DNA of 20,540 bases from an uncultured Lachnospiraceae bacterium (lineage in GTDB: Bacteria; Bacillota; Clostridia; Lachnospirales; Lachnospiraceae): positions 1 through 20,540 of the forward strand of contig CAJUHY010000042.1 in the NCBI GenBank assembly GCA_910585895.1, read 5' to 3'. This document shows positions 1 through 7,010 of this stretch, in pieces. The notes under the pieces were generated by a model. The model did not search any database and was not told the origin of the DNA. It was given only the letters and a program-made list of their open reading frames with translations. The position numbers were made by a program, and so were the translations under genes. Positions within the stretch are counted from its first letter, which is position 1, and each line of letters begins with the position of its first letter.

Positions 1-722
1 CAGTTACAGAAATGAATATGACAAAGGAATTATATGGAAAAACAGGGGGAAGAACATATAAGCATTTTGTCCAATCTTTTTCCCCAGAGGAAGAACTCAC
101 TTCACAACAGGCACATAATCTTGCAGGAGAATTTGTAAATTCCTGCCCCCTGTTTTCAGATTTTGAAGTAGTGTATGCCACCCATGTTGACAAACAACAT
201 ATACATACTCATTTTGTTGTTAATTCAGTTAGCTTTGCAGATGGACATAAATTCTCAATGTCAAAGAAAGACTTAGAAGATATGAAAAAACTTAACAATA
301 AGCTATGTTTAAAGCATGGACTTTCAGTTTGTGAATTGGGAAAAAAGAAGTCCTTTGATGGACAAGAGAGAAAAGGGCTTGTGGCAGATAACATGAACAA
401 ATACCAGTTCCTTAAAAAAGCACAAGAAGGAAAAGTAAAATCTTTTGTTCAAGAGACTGCCATTACTGTTTTTAACTCAATGGAAGAATCTTTATCAAAG
501 GATGATTTTATCAAATCTATGGAACAGAAAGGATATTCTGTTGTCTGGAAGGACACTCATAAATACATTACATTTATAAATCAAGAAGGCAAAAAAGTAA
601 GAAACTCTAACCTTCAAAAAACCTATAACATGAAAGTAGGAAAAGAAGAATTATTGGAAATTTTTAGAAAGAACTCCCTTTCAAAAGAGAAGAAGCACAC
701 AGTAAGACATAGAAGAAGATAG
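1..722 (+). CDS. Relaxase / mobilization nuclease, C-terminal part (5' end outside window)
   Basis: The reading frame (codons from base 3) is open to the window edge, so the first ATG at 12 is probably internal and the true start lies upstream. The visible ~240 residues contain the relaxase metal-binding signature HVDKQHIHTHFVVNS (H-x-D-x-x-H-x-H-x-H, about residues 58-72 counted from the ATG at 12). This is preceded by the LYGKTGGRTYKHFVQSF stretch usual in MOBP-like relaxases of Firmicutes. The catalytic tyrosine region would be in the missing N-terminal part. Relaxases nick the transfer origin and stay covalently bound to the DNA strand being moved. The basic C-terminus ends in KKHTVRHRRR. 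The gene converges on the unknown gene at 781-1233, with a hairpin between them. Confidence 0.88.
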   Translation, partial: VTEMNMTKELYGKTGGRTYKHFVQSFSPEEELTSQQAHNLAGEFVNSCPLFSDFEVVYATHVDKQHIHTHFVVNSVSFADGHKFSMSKKDLEDMKKLNNKLCLKHGLSVCELGKKKSFDGQERKGLVADNMNKYQFLKKAQEGKVKSFVQETAITVFNSMEESLSKDDFIKSMEQKGYSVVWKDTHKYITFINQEGKKVRNSNLQKTYNMKVGKEELLEIFRKNSLSKEKKHTVRHRRR

Positions 723-738
723 AGAAGATGGAAAGGGA

Positions 739-762
739 AAAGCAGAGGAAATCCTCTGCTTT
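739..762. terminator. Hairpin terminator between convergent genes
   Basis: An 11-bp perfect inverted repeat (arms 739-749 and 752-762, AAAGCAGAGGA) surrounds a two-base centre, 16 bases after the relaxase stop and 18 bases before the 3' end of the opposing gene. The arms end in AAA and TTT, so it can act in both directions. The U-tract is short. Confidence 0.75.
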
Positions 763-780
763 CATTTCACTTGCTACATT

Positions 781-1233
781 TCAATTTTTATAAAATACAT
801 AAACCCTGTTTTCCCTCTTGAAATTATCCAGTGCTTTTCCTGCATAGGGAAGCCATGAATGATATTCCCTGTCTGAAATTCCCACTGCCTGATATTCATA
901 ATAAAATTCTATGTAGTCCAACACCTGATACAACATAGGCTCTGCAAGATATTCAAAACCATGTTCACATGATATTTTATGTATAAATATTGCATTCTCC
1001 TTCCACAACTCATTTATAGTGATTTTTGCCACCAAAGCAACATTGTCAGGTGTTCTAAACCCTGTTAATAATTGCTGAATGTTCAATGGACCCTTTATAT
1101 GTTCATAAATGCTTAATTCCCCATTTTCTAAGTTGTCCATCACAATGAAATTTTCTTCTGTCTGGAATGGATATTCCTCAATTCTCATAAGCTGCATATT
1201 ATTTGTCTGAAATTTTCCTATCACCTCTAACAT
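781..1233 (-). CDS. Hypothetical protein of mobile element (150 aa), function unknown
   Basis: I do not recognise this family. The start ATG at 1233 is preceded by GAGGTG at a good distance, which supports real translation. The protein is soluble and acidic to neutral, with no signal peptide or membrane segment. It is rich in Tyr, Phe, Glu and Asn (for example IEFYYEYQ and FKRENRVYVFYKN near the C-terminus) and has no obvious catalytic motif. It lies downstream of the integrase gene on the same strand, with a hairpin between them, and converges on the relaxase gene. Its position suggests an accessory or cargo gene of the element. Low G+C matches the rest of the element. Confidence 0.7.
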   Translation of the reverse strand: MLEVIGKFQTNNMQLMRIEEYPFQTEENFIVMDNLENGELSIYEHIKGPLNIQQLLTGFRTPDNVALVAKITINELWKENAIFIHKISCEHGFEYLAEPMLYQVLDYIEFYYEYQAVGISDREYHSWLPYAGKALDNFKRENRVYVFYKN

Positions 1234-1292
1234 CTTTCACACCTCACTTTTTGTTCATTTTCTAACTTTAAAATGAGATATTTATTATAAAT

Positions 1293-1329
1293 AAAAAGAG
1301 AACAGGTATCTCTTACTGTCTCCCTTTTT
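1293..1329 (-). terminator. Probable terminator of the integrase gene
   Basis: On the minus strand, GGAGACAG and CTGTTCTC form a stem with one bulge, extended by AAAAAG and CTTTTT, and are followed by TTTTTATTT. It lies about 70 bases beyond the integrase stop and before the start of the 1233 gene. Confidence 0.5.
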
Positions 1330-1396
1330 ATATAAATAATTCTTGTGTCCTTTTACAAATTCAGTTACCCTTCCAAGAGTTATCCTAAAAGCTCCC

Positions 1397-2731
1397 TTAC
1401 TCCTCTTGAAATTCATTGCCTAATTCCTTCAAATGACTTATAGGATTAATAATACCTGAATCTTTCAACCTGTCTGCTGTCAAGTGGGTATATGTATTTA
1501 AAGTCATGTCTAAATCTTTATGGCCTGCCTGTGCTGCCACAGCTTTTGCAACAAGTAATGGATTTCTCATTTGGTCAAACCGCAAAGTATTATATGTTAT
1601 GAAGGTATGCCTGCACACATGAGGCCCCCAGCCTGGCTCTCTATGAATATCATACTGGTTACACAGCCTTTTGAAGCTTCCTGCAAAAGTATCTCTGTCA
1701 TAATAATTTCCTGTTTTTTCTGTAGGAAATAATAAATTATGGACATTATTCCTGCAATGGTATTTTGCATTTTGTTCCATTCTCCTGATTGCCTTAATCG
1801 AAAGTTCATCTAATAGGCAAAGCCTGTGTTCTCCATTCTTAGTCCTCTTTAGATATTTCTCTTTGCCAAGGGAATGATTTTCAGGATTCTTATACCTTTG
1901 TCCAACTGCTTTATAGATATACAAAACTCCACTCTTTTCATCCTCTGAAATGTCATAATCTTTTCCAATCTGCAAAGCGAATAATTCCTCACTTCTGATT
2001 CCTGTCGACAACATAAGCACAAATGCTGGCGCTGCCTTATACTGGTTATGCTCCATTGCTTTCTCGAATTTAGGAATATCTTCATCTGCCAGCACTTCTT
2101 CATCCTGCTCTGTAAAACCATAGGTATCTTCATCTATGGCATCCTGATTTGGTTTTGAAACATCAGCTTTCCAAGCATAATTATATCTTAAATTAGGGTA
2201 GCCTTTTTTCACCAAATATTCTAATGTCTGGCCAAGAAGAAACCTTATCTTCTTTTTATAATTGTAGCTATATCCTATTTTTTCTTCTCCATACTGTGTG
2301 AATGTCACTGAATCTAACCAGCTATAAAATTCTTTAAAAGTGCTTAATTTCAGCATATGAATTTGCAGCTTTGCAATTCTATGTTTATAAATAGTTGCTT
2401 TTGCCATATCCGCATTACTTTGGTATGTGCTTTCAGTCCATTTATCTCTGATTGTGCTGTCTTTCAGTTTATAGAGCATGTATTCATCTATGAGAGTTTC
2501 TAATGTTTCCTTGCCTGTCCATTTACCTTCTACATCAAGCAGGATTGCCTTTCTCTTCTCTTTTTCCTTTTCTTTTCCCTTTTTCCTTGCTTCTTCCTCT
2601 GTTTTTCCTGTGGTGTGGATTCTCACATTTTTTCCTGTATTTTCATCCAAAATATCCAACTGCTTATTAAAATGCCAATAGCCATCTTTCATAAATTTGC
2701 AACTGCCCTCACCATTTTTAGCTCTTGCCAT
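1397..2731 (-). CDS. int: Tyrosine recombinase (integrase) of the mobile element
   Basis: This 444-residue phage-integrase-family protein should catalyse integration and excision of the element. The catalytic residues are visible in order: Arg in LSTGIRSEELFAL, the HxxR box in GPHVCRHTFI, His in AGHKDLDMTLNTYTHL, and the nucleophilic Tyr in that same stretch. The N-terminal part carries a short glycine/aromatic domain (GSCKFMKDGYWHF), then a long Lys/Glu helix and a core-binding SAM-like domain (about 70-170). I chose the ATG at 2731 because GGGAGAGG lies just upstream. A longer in-frame start at 2824 lies upstream of the predicted transcription start, and its extra 31 residues (His/Lys-rich) only translate the TTGTGT repeats. 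The gene points away from the element end. No excisionase gene is seen beside it. Confidence 0.93.
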   Translation of the reverse strand: MARAKNGEGSCKFMKDGYWHFNKQLDILDENTGKNVRIHTTGKTEEEARKKGKEKEKEKRKAILLDVEGKWTGKETLETLIDEYMLYKLKDSTIRDKWTESTYQSNADMAKATIYKHRIAKLQIHMLKLSTFKEFYSWLDSVTFTQYGEEKIGYSYNYKKKIRFLLGQTLEYLVKKGYPNLRYNYAWKADVSKPNQDAIDEDTYGFTEQDEEVLADEDIPKFEKAMEHNQYKAAPAFVLMLSTGIRSEELFALQIGKDYDISEDEKSGVLYIYKAVGQRYKNPENHSLGKEKYLKRTKNGEHRLCLLDELSIKAIRRMEQNAKYHCRNNVHNLLFPTEKTGNYYDRDTFAGSFKRLCNQYDIHREPGWGPHVCRHTFITYNTLRFDQMRNPLLVAKAVAAQAGHKDLDMTLNTYTHLTADRLKDSGIINPISHLKELGNEFQEE

Positions 2732-2747
2732 ATTGCCCTCTCCCTTC

Positions 2748-2813
2748 TTGTGTAGTTTTCCACAAAAGCCCTTTTTGTGAAGTTTATTTGTGTGTTTGTG
2801 TGATTTTTTGTGT
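2748..2813 (+). repeat. Row of TTGTGT repeats in the integrase leader (possible arm-type sites)
   Basis: Four direct copies of TTGTGT (2748, 2788, 2796, 2808) and one TTGTGA (2775) lie in the same orientation between the integrase promoter and its start codon, about 120-185 bases from the element boundary. Many tyrosine integrases bind short direct repeats near the element ends with an N-terminal domain. That these repeats do this job is inference. Confidence 0.5.
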
Positions 2814-2822
2814 ATATGAATC

Positions 2823-2851
2823 ATTATAAAACATCACCAAACACTTTTCAA
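2823..2851 (-). promoter_or_regulatory. Integrase promoter (sigma-A type)
   Basis: On the minus strand, TTGAAA (2851-2846) and TATAAT (2828-2823) are 17 bases apart. Transcription would begin near 2816, giving a leader of about 85 bases that spans the TTGTGT repeats before the start at 2731. This also rules out the longer reading frame beginning at 2824. Confidence 0.75.
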
Positions 2852-2871
2852 TTAGGCGCATTGGACAAAAA

Positions 2872-2910
2872 AACACCAGATATTGTAATAATACCTCAAT
2901 ATCTGGTGTT
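2872..2910. terminator. Perfect 14-bp hairpin at the element end, probable bidirectional terminator
   Basis: AACACCAGATATTG (2872-2885) and its exact complement (2897-2910) surround an 11-base loop. Leftward, the stem is followed by TTTTT, so it should stop transcripts that leave gltX and enter the element. Rightward, it is followed by AATTTTTT. It lies about 22 bases inside the boundary with the host gene, so it may shield the integrase gene from host transcription or form part of the att region. Confidence 0.7.
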
Positions 2911-2931
2911 AATTTTTTGTGCAATTTGCTA

Positions 2932-3033
2932 TCAGGCAAGTACAGTGGTCTTACCGGATCCCGGACCCGCCAATACCAGCATGGGTCCGGTTGTATGTCC
3001 GATAGCCTCTGTCTGAGATGGATTAAAACTCAT
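2932..3033 (-). pseudogene. UvrD/PcrA-type helicase gene, 5' fragment cut off by element insertion
   Basis: Minus-strand translation from the ATG at 3033 gives 33 residues: MSFNPSQTEAIGHTTGPMLV, then LAGPGSGKTTVLA, then TGA. The Q-motif-like NPSQTEAI and the Walker A motif GPGSGKTT are the usual start of superfamily 1 UvrD/Rep/PcrA helicases, which continue for 600 or more residues. The start codon overlaps the gltX stop codon as ATGA, so the two genes were once translationally coupled. After the P-loop, sequence identity to a helicase ends and the mobile element begins. The remainder should lie beyond the far end of the element. As seen here the gene is broken; precise excision should restore it. 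Confidence 0.85.
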
Positions 3034-4502
3034 AGAGAAGATTCCTTACATGATTCCAATTTAGCAACTGCCGCCCGAATTCTTGACAACGATTCCTCTT
3101 TGCCCAGCACTTCCATAATCTCCGTAGCGCCACCTGGCGTCATCTGCTTTCCGGAAACTGCGGTACGCACAGGCCACATTACATAGCCATTTTTACAGCC
3201 CTTATCCGCCACATATTTACAGAGCGTCTCATACAATCCGTCATTGGAATAATCTTCCTGGGTCTCTAAGACAGGAATCAGTTCCTGCAACACCTCCAGC
3301 GAGGTCTCAGGAGTAGTTTTCATTTTCTTATGGGCGTACATGGAAACATCATACTCCGGCACAGCCTCAAAGAAATCAACATGTTCCGCTATATCCGGGA
3401 AAATCTCAATCCTGGTCTTAACCATAGCCGCTATCTTTTTAAGGTCGAAATCTTTGGTGAGGCTTTCCCTCAGATACGGCTCTGCCATCTCATAAAACTT
3501 ATCAAAATCCATGGCTTTTAAATATTCACCGTTCATCCATTTCAGCTTCACGATATCAAAAACTGCCGGGGACTTACTGATCCGATGATAATCAAACTCC
3601 TCAATCAATTCGTCCAACGTGAAAATTTCCCGATTATCCTCCGGGCTCCAGCCCAAAAGTGCAATATAGTTTACAACTGCATCCGTCAGAAATCCCTGCG
3701 CAACCAAATCTTCAAAAGAAGCGTGCCCGCTGCGCTTTGACAATTTCTTATGATTCTCATCTGTAATTAACGGCAGATGGATGTAAACCGGCGACTCCCA
3801 GCCAAATGCATCATAGAGCCGCTGGTACTTGGGCGCTGAGGACAGATATTCATTACCTCTCACCACATGGGTAATATTCATCGTGTGGTCATCAACCACG
3901 TTAGCAAAATTATAAGTGGGATAACCGTCGGATTTAATCAATACCATATCATCCAACTCTGCATTTTCCACGCTGATATCACCATACAACTCATCATGAA
4001 ATGTTGTTGTACCCTCGTTAGGGATATTCTGCCGGATAACAAAAGGCTTGCCTGAAGCCAGGTTTGCCTCCACCTCCTCCTTCGACAGGGAAAGGCAGTG
4101 TTTATCATACATCATAATTTCCTTCCCTTCCACAATCTCTGTTTTCAGGGAATCCAAACGCTCCTTATTGCAAAAACAGTAATACGCCTCGCCGCGTTCT
4201 ACCAGCTTTTTGGCATATTCCATATAAATCCCGCTCTTCATGCGCTCGCTCTGGATATAGGGTCCAAAACCTCCATCTTTGTCAGGACCTTCATCATGCT
4301 TAAGCCCTGCACTCTCAAGCGTACGGTAAATGATATCCGTAGCGCCTTCCACGAAACGCTCCTGGTCAGTATCCTCTATCCTCAGCATAAAATCACCGCC
4401 TGCATGTTTGGCAATTAAAAATTCATATAATGCAGAACGCAAATTTCCTACATGCATCTTTCCGGTTGGGCTTGGTGCATATCTTGTTCGTACTTTACTC
4501 AT
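3030..4502 (-). CDS. gltX: Glutamyl-tRNA synthetase
   Basis: This 490-residue class I aminoacyl-tRNA synthetase charges tRNA with glutamate in the cytoplasm. The HIGH-type signature HVGN is at 17-20, after YAPSPTGKM, and the KMSKS-type signature KLSKR is at 253-257. A cysteine set around CFCNKERL and KHC (109-136) resembles the zinc site of bacterial GluRS. The length is normal for the family. The start at 4502 follows AAGGAG at good spacing. A 17-bp-spaced promoter lies 55-80 bases upstream, so the gene has its own transcript. Its stop overlaps the start of the interrupted helicase gene. Whether it also charges tRNA-Gln cannot be told from the window. Confidence 0.97.
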   Translation of the reverse strand: MSKVRTRYAPSPTGKMHVGNLRSALYEFLIAKHAGGDFMLRIEDTDQERFVEGATDIIYRTLESAGLKHDEGPDKDGGFGPYIQSERMKSGIYMEYAKKLVERGEAYYCFCNKERLDSLKTEIVEGKEIMMYDKHCLSLSKEEVEANLASGKPFVIRQNIPNEGTTTFHDELYGDISVENAELDDMVLIKSDGYPTYNFANVVDDHTMNITHVVRGNEYLSSAPKYQRLYDAFGWESPVYIHLPLITDENHKKLSKRSGHASFEDLVAQGFLTDAVVNYIALLGWSPEDNREIFTLDELIEEFDYHRISKSPAVFDIVKLKWMNGEYLKAMDFDKFYEMAEPYLRESLTKDFDLKKIAAMVKTRIEIFPDIAEHVDFFEAVPEYDVSMYAHKKMKTTPETSLEVLQELIPVLETQEDYSNDGLYETLCKYVADKGCKNGYVMWPVRTAVSGKQMTPGGATEIMEVLGKEESLSRIRAAVAKLESCKESSL

Positions 4503-4555
4503 GACATTTCTCCTTTTCCTGTCTCAGATATCTCTTGCATTTTAACCTGTTGCCT

Positions 4556-4584
4556 ATTATATACCACCCATCTGGATTTGACAA
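4556..4584 (-). promoter_or_regulatory. gltX promoter
   Basis: TTGTCA (4584-4579) and TATAAT (4561-4556) on the minus strand are separated by 17 bases, and the -10 box matches consensus exactly. The promoter abuts the foldback element, whose edge is within about 6-20 bases of the -35 box. No T-box sequence is present in the leader. Confidence 0.8.
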
Positions 4585-4589
4585 GAAAA

Positions 4590-4889
4590 AGAATCCTGGT
4601 TCACGGAAATCAATTTTCAGAATAGCCTTAATGATTTATCAAACTATCTGCATACTGTCGGGACTGCATATACCCAAAACGAACAATTCAGGGACGTATT
4701 TAGCGAAGGCAAAATCCACTGCTTATGGAAACCCAGCACGAAGGTTTTCCTGAGAGGTGTGGTTGCAGTTAGCAGTTAGTTTGCCAAAGCGTTGTCCCGT
4801 TCGTGTGGGTATATGCAGCGTACGGCAGAACAGAGATATATTGACAGATGAAAGGCTATTCTGAAAATTGATTTCCGTAGTCCAGATCT
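4590..4889. repeat. ~300-bp foldback (inverted-repeat) element, MITE-like
   Basis: A 27-bp perfect inverted repeat (4603-4629 and 4852-4878, starting ACGGAAATCAATTTTCAGAA) encloses 222 bases. The arms continue to match imperfectly inward: CTGCATATACCC (4664-4675) pairs with 4807-4818, then a GAAC/GTTC block, then GGGAC, and GGCAAA with TTTGCC near the centre. They also match imperfectly outward (ATCCTGG against the complement of CCAGAT). The whole stretch could fold as one long hairpin. It carries no convincing gene and fills the 394-base gap between the exporter permease gene and gltX, starting 8 bases after the permease stop. Conserved ends with diverged interior resemble a non-autonomous transposable element. 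A structured RNA or strong terminator is the alternative. No clear target-site duplication was seen. Confidence 0.75.
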
Positions 4890-4896
4890 GCACACC

Positions 4897-6084
4897 CTAC
4901 TTCGAGAACATCACCTTTTCATTGTCAAACATCTTAGCAAGCACGAAAACACCGATTCCTGCATAGCAGATATTGGCTGCCACAGTCACGGCAATATTTA
5001 CCACATTCACATCCATAGAAAAAATTCCATTCATGCTCTGCACACTGTTGTACAGGGGGATAACAAACCATACAGGTTCCGTCTTACAAAGACTTGGCAC
5101 CATGGAGGTCACACCTAAAAGCATGGAGATAATCATTACCGGCGTCACCCAGCCGGTGGCCTCTTTTACATTTCTGGCAAATGCTGAAATAATGGATACC
5201 ACCGTAATAATAACCAAAACTGTTGACAGCACAACCAGAAGGGTCAATATGTAATCTGACATCTTGTATACGCTGGCATTTACCCCCTCGTCCGTGCCCA
5301 TCATCTTAGGCAGGGAAAGCATCATTCCCAGAAAGCTGGAAAAGCCGCTTAAAATAGCAATCACGCTCAGGCTGACAATCTTGCCTATCGCCAGATGGCT
5401 GCGCTTCATCGGAGTGACAAGGAGCGTGGCAATTGTTCCGCGCTCTTTCTCCCCGGCTATGGATTCCGGCGCTACCGCCATGCAGCCGCTGAACAAAAAT
5501 ACCATCATCAGCATGGGCACCATCATGGAGAATATCTGCGCAGACATATCCTCTTCGGTTGCCATATCATAAACTTCTTCACCCGGATTGATGTCAAACT
5601 TATTGGCAAGCGCAGATTCATACGCATCAAGAGCCTCCGTCATCATAGTATAAGAAGTCTGGGAATCCGTATCCGTTGAGTTATAATAAATCTTCACTGC
5701 CGGCGCCTGCCCAGACACCGCCACGTCATACGCTGCTACCTGGGCTTCAAAGTCTTCTGGGAATACTGCCAGCAAATCGAAGACTGCTTCCTGCGTCTCC
5801 AAATCTTCCAACAACTGCTCAGTCTCATTCTCCGCAACTTCTTTAAACTCCAGGGGAGCGCCGCTCTTTGCCAGCTCCTGCATACTCTGCGGGAGGTTTA
5901 CCACACAGACTTCTGCCCGAAAATCCTCTGCCGTCTCAAACTGGGAAGCAAGCCCGCTGCCCATAAACGAATATAAGAGATAAATCATCAAACCTGGCAT
6001 AATCACAGTAGTCAATACCATTCTCCGGTCGGTAAAGAACCGGGCAAATTCTTTCTTTATGATTGTCATAATACTATTTTTCAT
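4897..6084 (-). CDS. ABC-2 type exporter permease (NatB/YhaP-like)
   Basis: This 395-residue integral membrane protein has the layout of NatB-type permeases. A first membrane segment (about 22-42) follows a basic start ending FARFFTDRRM. An external domain comes next (about 45-190). Then at least five membrane segments follow in the C-terminal half, including the conserved loop ESIAGEKERGTIATLLVTP. It would form the channel of an exporter with the ATPase encoded just upstream. The start at 6084 follows AGGTGG and overlaps the ATPase stop by 11 bases, which indicates translational coupling. The substrate cannot be read from sequence; relatives export sodium, antibiotics or peptides. The foldback element begins 8 bases after the stop. 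Confidence 0.9.
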   Translation of the reverse strand: MKNSIMTIIKKEFARFFTDRRMVLTTVIMPGLMIYLLYSFMGSGLASQFETAEDFRAEVCVVNLPQSMQELAKSGAPLEFKEVAENETEQLLEDLETQEAVFDLLAVFPEDFEAQVAAYDVAVSGQAPAVKIYYNSTDTDSQTSYTMMTEALDAYESALANKFDINPGEEVYDMATEEDMSAQIFSMMVPMLMMVFLFSGCMAVAPESIAGEKERGTIATLLVTPMKRSHLAIGKIVSLSVIAILSGFSSFLGMMLSLPKMMGTDEGVNASVYKMSDYILTLLVVLSTVLVIITVVSIISAFARNVKEATGWVTPVMIISMLLGVTSMVPSLCKTEPVWFVIPLYNSVQSMNGIFSMDVNVVNIAVTVAANICYAGIGVFVLAKMFDNEKVMFSK

Positions 6085-6856
6085 TTAAGCCACCTGCTCT
6101 TTCTGCAAAAATATCGAAAAACTTTTCTTCCAATGGTTTCTCTGAGGTAAGATTTTCCAGAGTATCGCAGACTGACATCTTGCCGTCTATCACAATGCCT
6201 ACCCTGTCACATATTTTCTCTATCAAACTGAAAATATGTGTAGACACTACAATCGTCTTACCCTGCTCTTTCAATTCCAGCAGAAAATCCGTGACAACCT
6301 TCGCTGTCAGAACATCCAACCCGTTAGTCGGCTCATCAAAAATGATGATGTCCGGGTCATGCACAATAGAAATCACCAAAGAAATCTTCTGTTTCATTCC
6401 GGTAGAGAGGTCCCCAACCTTCACTTCAGCAAACTTGGTAATGCCAAATTTGTCAAACAGGCTCTGCTTCCTTGCCGCAGCCTGTGCCTTATCCACACCA
6501 TGCAGTTCTGAGAAAAAGTTAAACAGATAATTCGGCGTAAAAAATTCTTCCAGTTTCAGTTCACTGGTGAGAAACCCAATCTTTTTACGGACTTCCTCCG
6601 GGTTTTTCACTACACTGGCTCCATCTACCAACACATCCCCTTTATCCGGCTTCACCAGCGCAGACATCATACGCAGTGTCGTGGTCTTGCCCGCACCATT
6701 CGGTCCCAACAATCCAAACACTTCACCCTCATAGGCAGTAAAACTTAAATCGTCGACTGCCACTTTGATACGTTCCTTTGTCTTTTCAATCTTCTGCTGC
6801 TTGGCAGAAATCTTAAAAGTTTTGCGCAAATTCTGCACTTTTAACAATTCTTTCAT
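6074..6856 (-). CDS. ABC transporter ATP-binding protein (NatA-like)
   Basis: This 260-residue ATPase powers the adjacent permease. Walker A GPNGAGKT is at 51-58, the signature LSTGM at 150-154, Walker B IIFDEP at 171-176, the D-loop at 178-181 and the switch His at 207 (STHI). A basic, Lys-rich insertion (about 18-31) precedes the ABC core. The start chosen is the ATG at 6856, because AGAGGA sits 8-9 bases upstream; a longer frame from 6898 has no such site and would begin at about the predicted transcription start. The pair forms a two-gene operon with its own promoter. Confidence 0.93.
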   Translation of the reverse strand: MKELLKVQNLRKTFKISAKQQKIEKTKERIKVAVDDLSFTAYEGEVFGLLGPNGAGKTTTLRMMSALVKPDKGDVLVDGASVVKNPEEVRKKIGFLTSELKLEEFFTPNYLFNFFSELHGVDKAQAAARKQSLFDKFGITKFAEVKVGDLSTGMKQKISLVISIVHDPDIIIFDEPTNGLDVLTAKVVTDFLLELKEQGKTIVVSTHIFSLIEKICDRVGIVIDGKMSVCDTLENLTSEKPLEEKFFDIFAERAGGLNEK

Positions 6857-6894
6857 AGTAATGTCCTCTCTTTGTGCTGTACTATTCACATAAT

Positions 6895-6923
6895 ACAATA
6901 ATATAGTTTTTTCTTTTTGTCAA
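6895..6923 (-). promoter_or_regulatory. Promoter of the ABC exporter operon
   Basis: A consensus TTGACA (6923-6918) is followed after 17 bases by TATTGT (6900-6895) on the minus strand, about 40 bases before the ATPase start. The -35 box is perfect; the -10 box matches at four of six positions. Confidence 0.6.
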
Positions 6924-6954
6924 GGCTTCTTTTTTGCGCTCTCTATACGAAACA

Positions 6955-6978
6955 AGCTGCCGGCATACGCCGACAGCT
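6955..6978 (-). terminator. Terminator of the hydrogenase gene
   Basis: AGCTGTCGGC and GCCGGCAGCT (read on the minus strand) form a 10-bp stem with one G-U pair and a 4-base loop, 33 bases after the stop codon at 7011. It is followed by TTGTTT, a weak U-tract. Confidence 0.65.
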
Positions 6979-7010
6979 CTTTCTTAAATAATATATAATA
7001 AAATTTACTC

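Larger units (their letters stand above)
1..2931. mobile_element. Right end of an integrated mobilizable or conjugative element (partial)
   Basis: A relaxase gene and a tyrosine recombinase gene lie together in DNA clearly richer in A+T than the flanking chromosome. The right boundary is set by an interrupted host gene: helicase-coding sequence read leftward from 3033 stops making sense at about 2932-2940, where a TGA is met at once. The last 180 bases of the element hold the integrase promoter, a row of TTGTGT repeats and a 14-bp perfect inverted repeat, as expected for an att-proximal control region. The left end, any conjugation machinery and the cargo lie outside the window, so an ICE cannot be told from an IME. 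The exact core site cannot be fixed without the other junction. Confidence 0.85.

Noticed and set aside
2732..2824. 31-residue N-terminal extension of the integrase (His/Lys-rich)
   Set aside because: It begins upstream of the predicted transcription start and only translates the TTGTGT repeat region; the ATG at 2731 has a good ribosome site.
4503..4600. Possible T-box leader for gltX
   Set aside because: No T-box core sequence is present on the minus strand, and the leader from the promoter at 4556 is only about 50 bases.
4590..4889. Integron attC site or CRISPR-like structure in the foldback element
   Set aside because: There is a single long inverted pair, not repeated units, no integron integrase nearby, and the size and layout fit a foldback element better.
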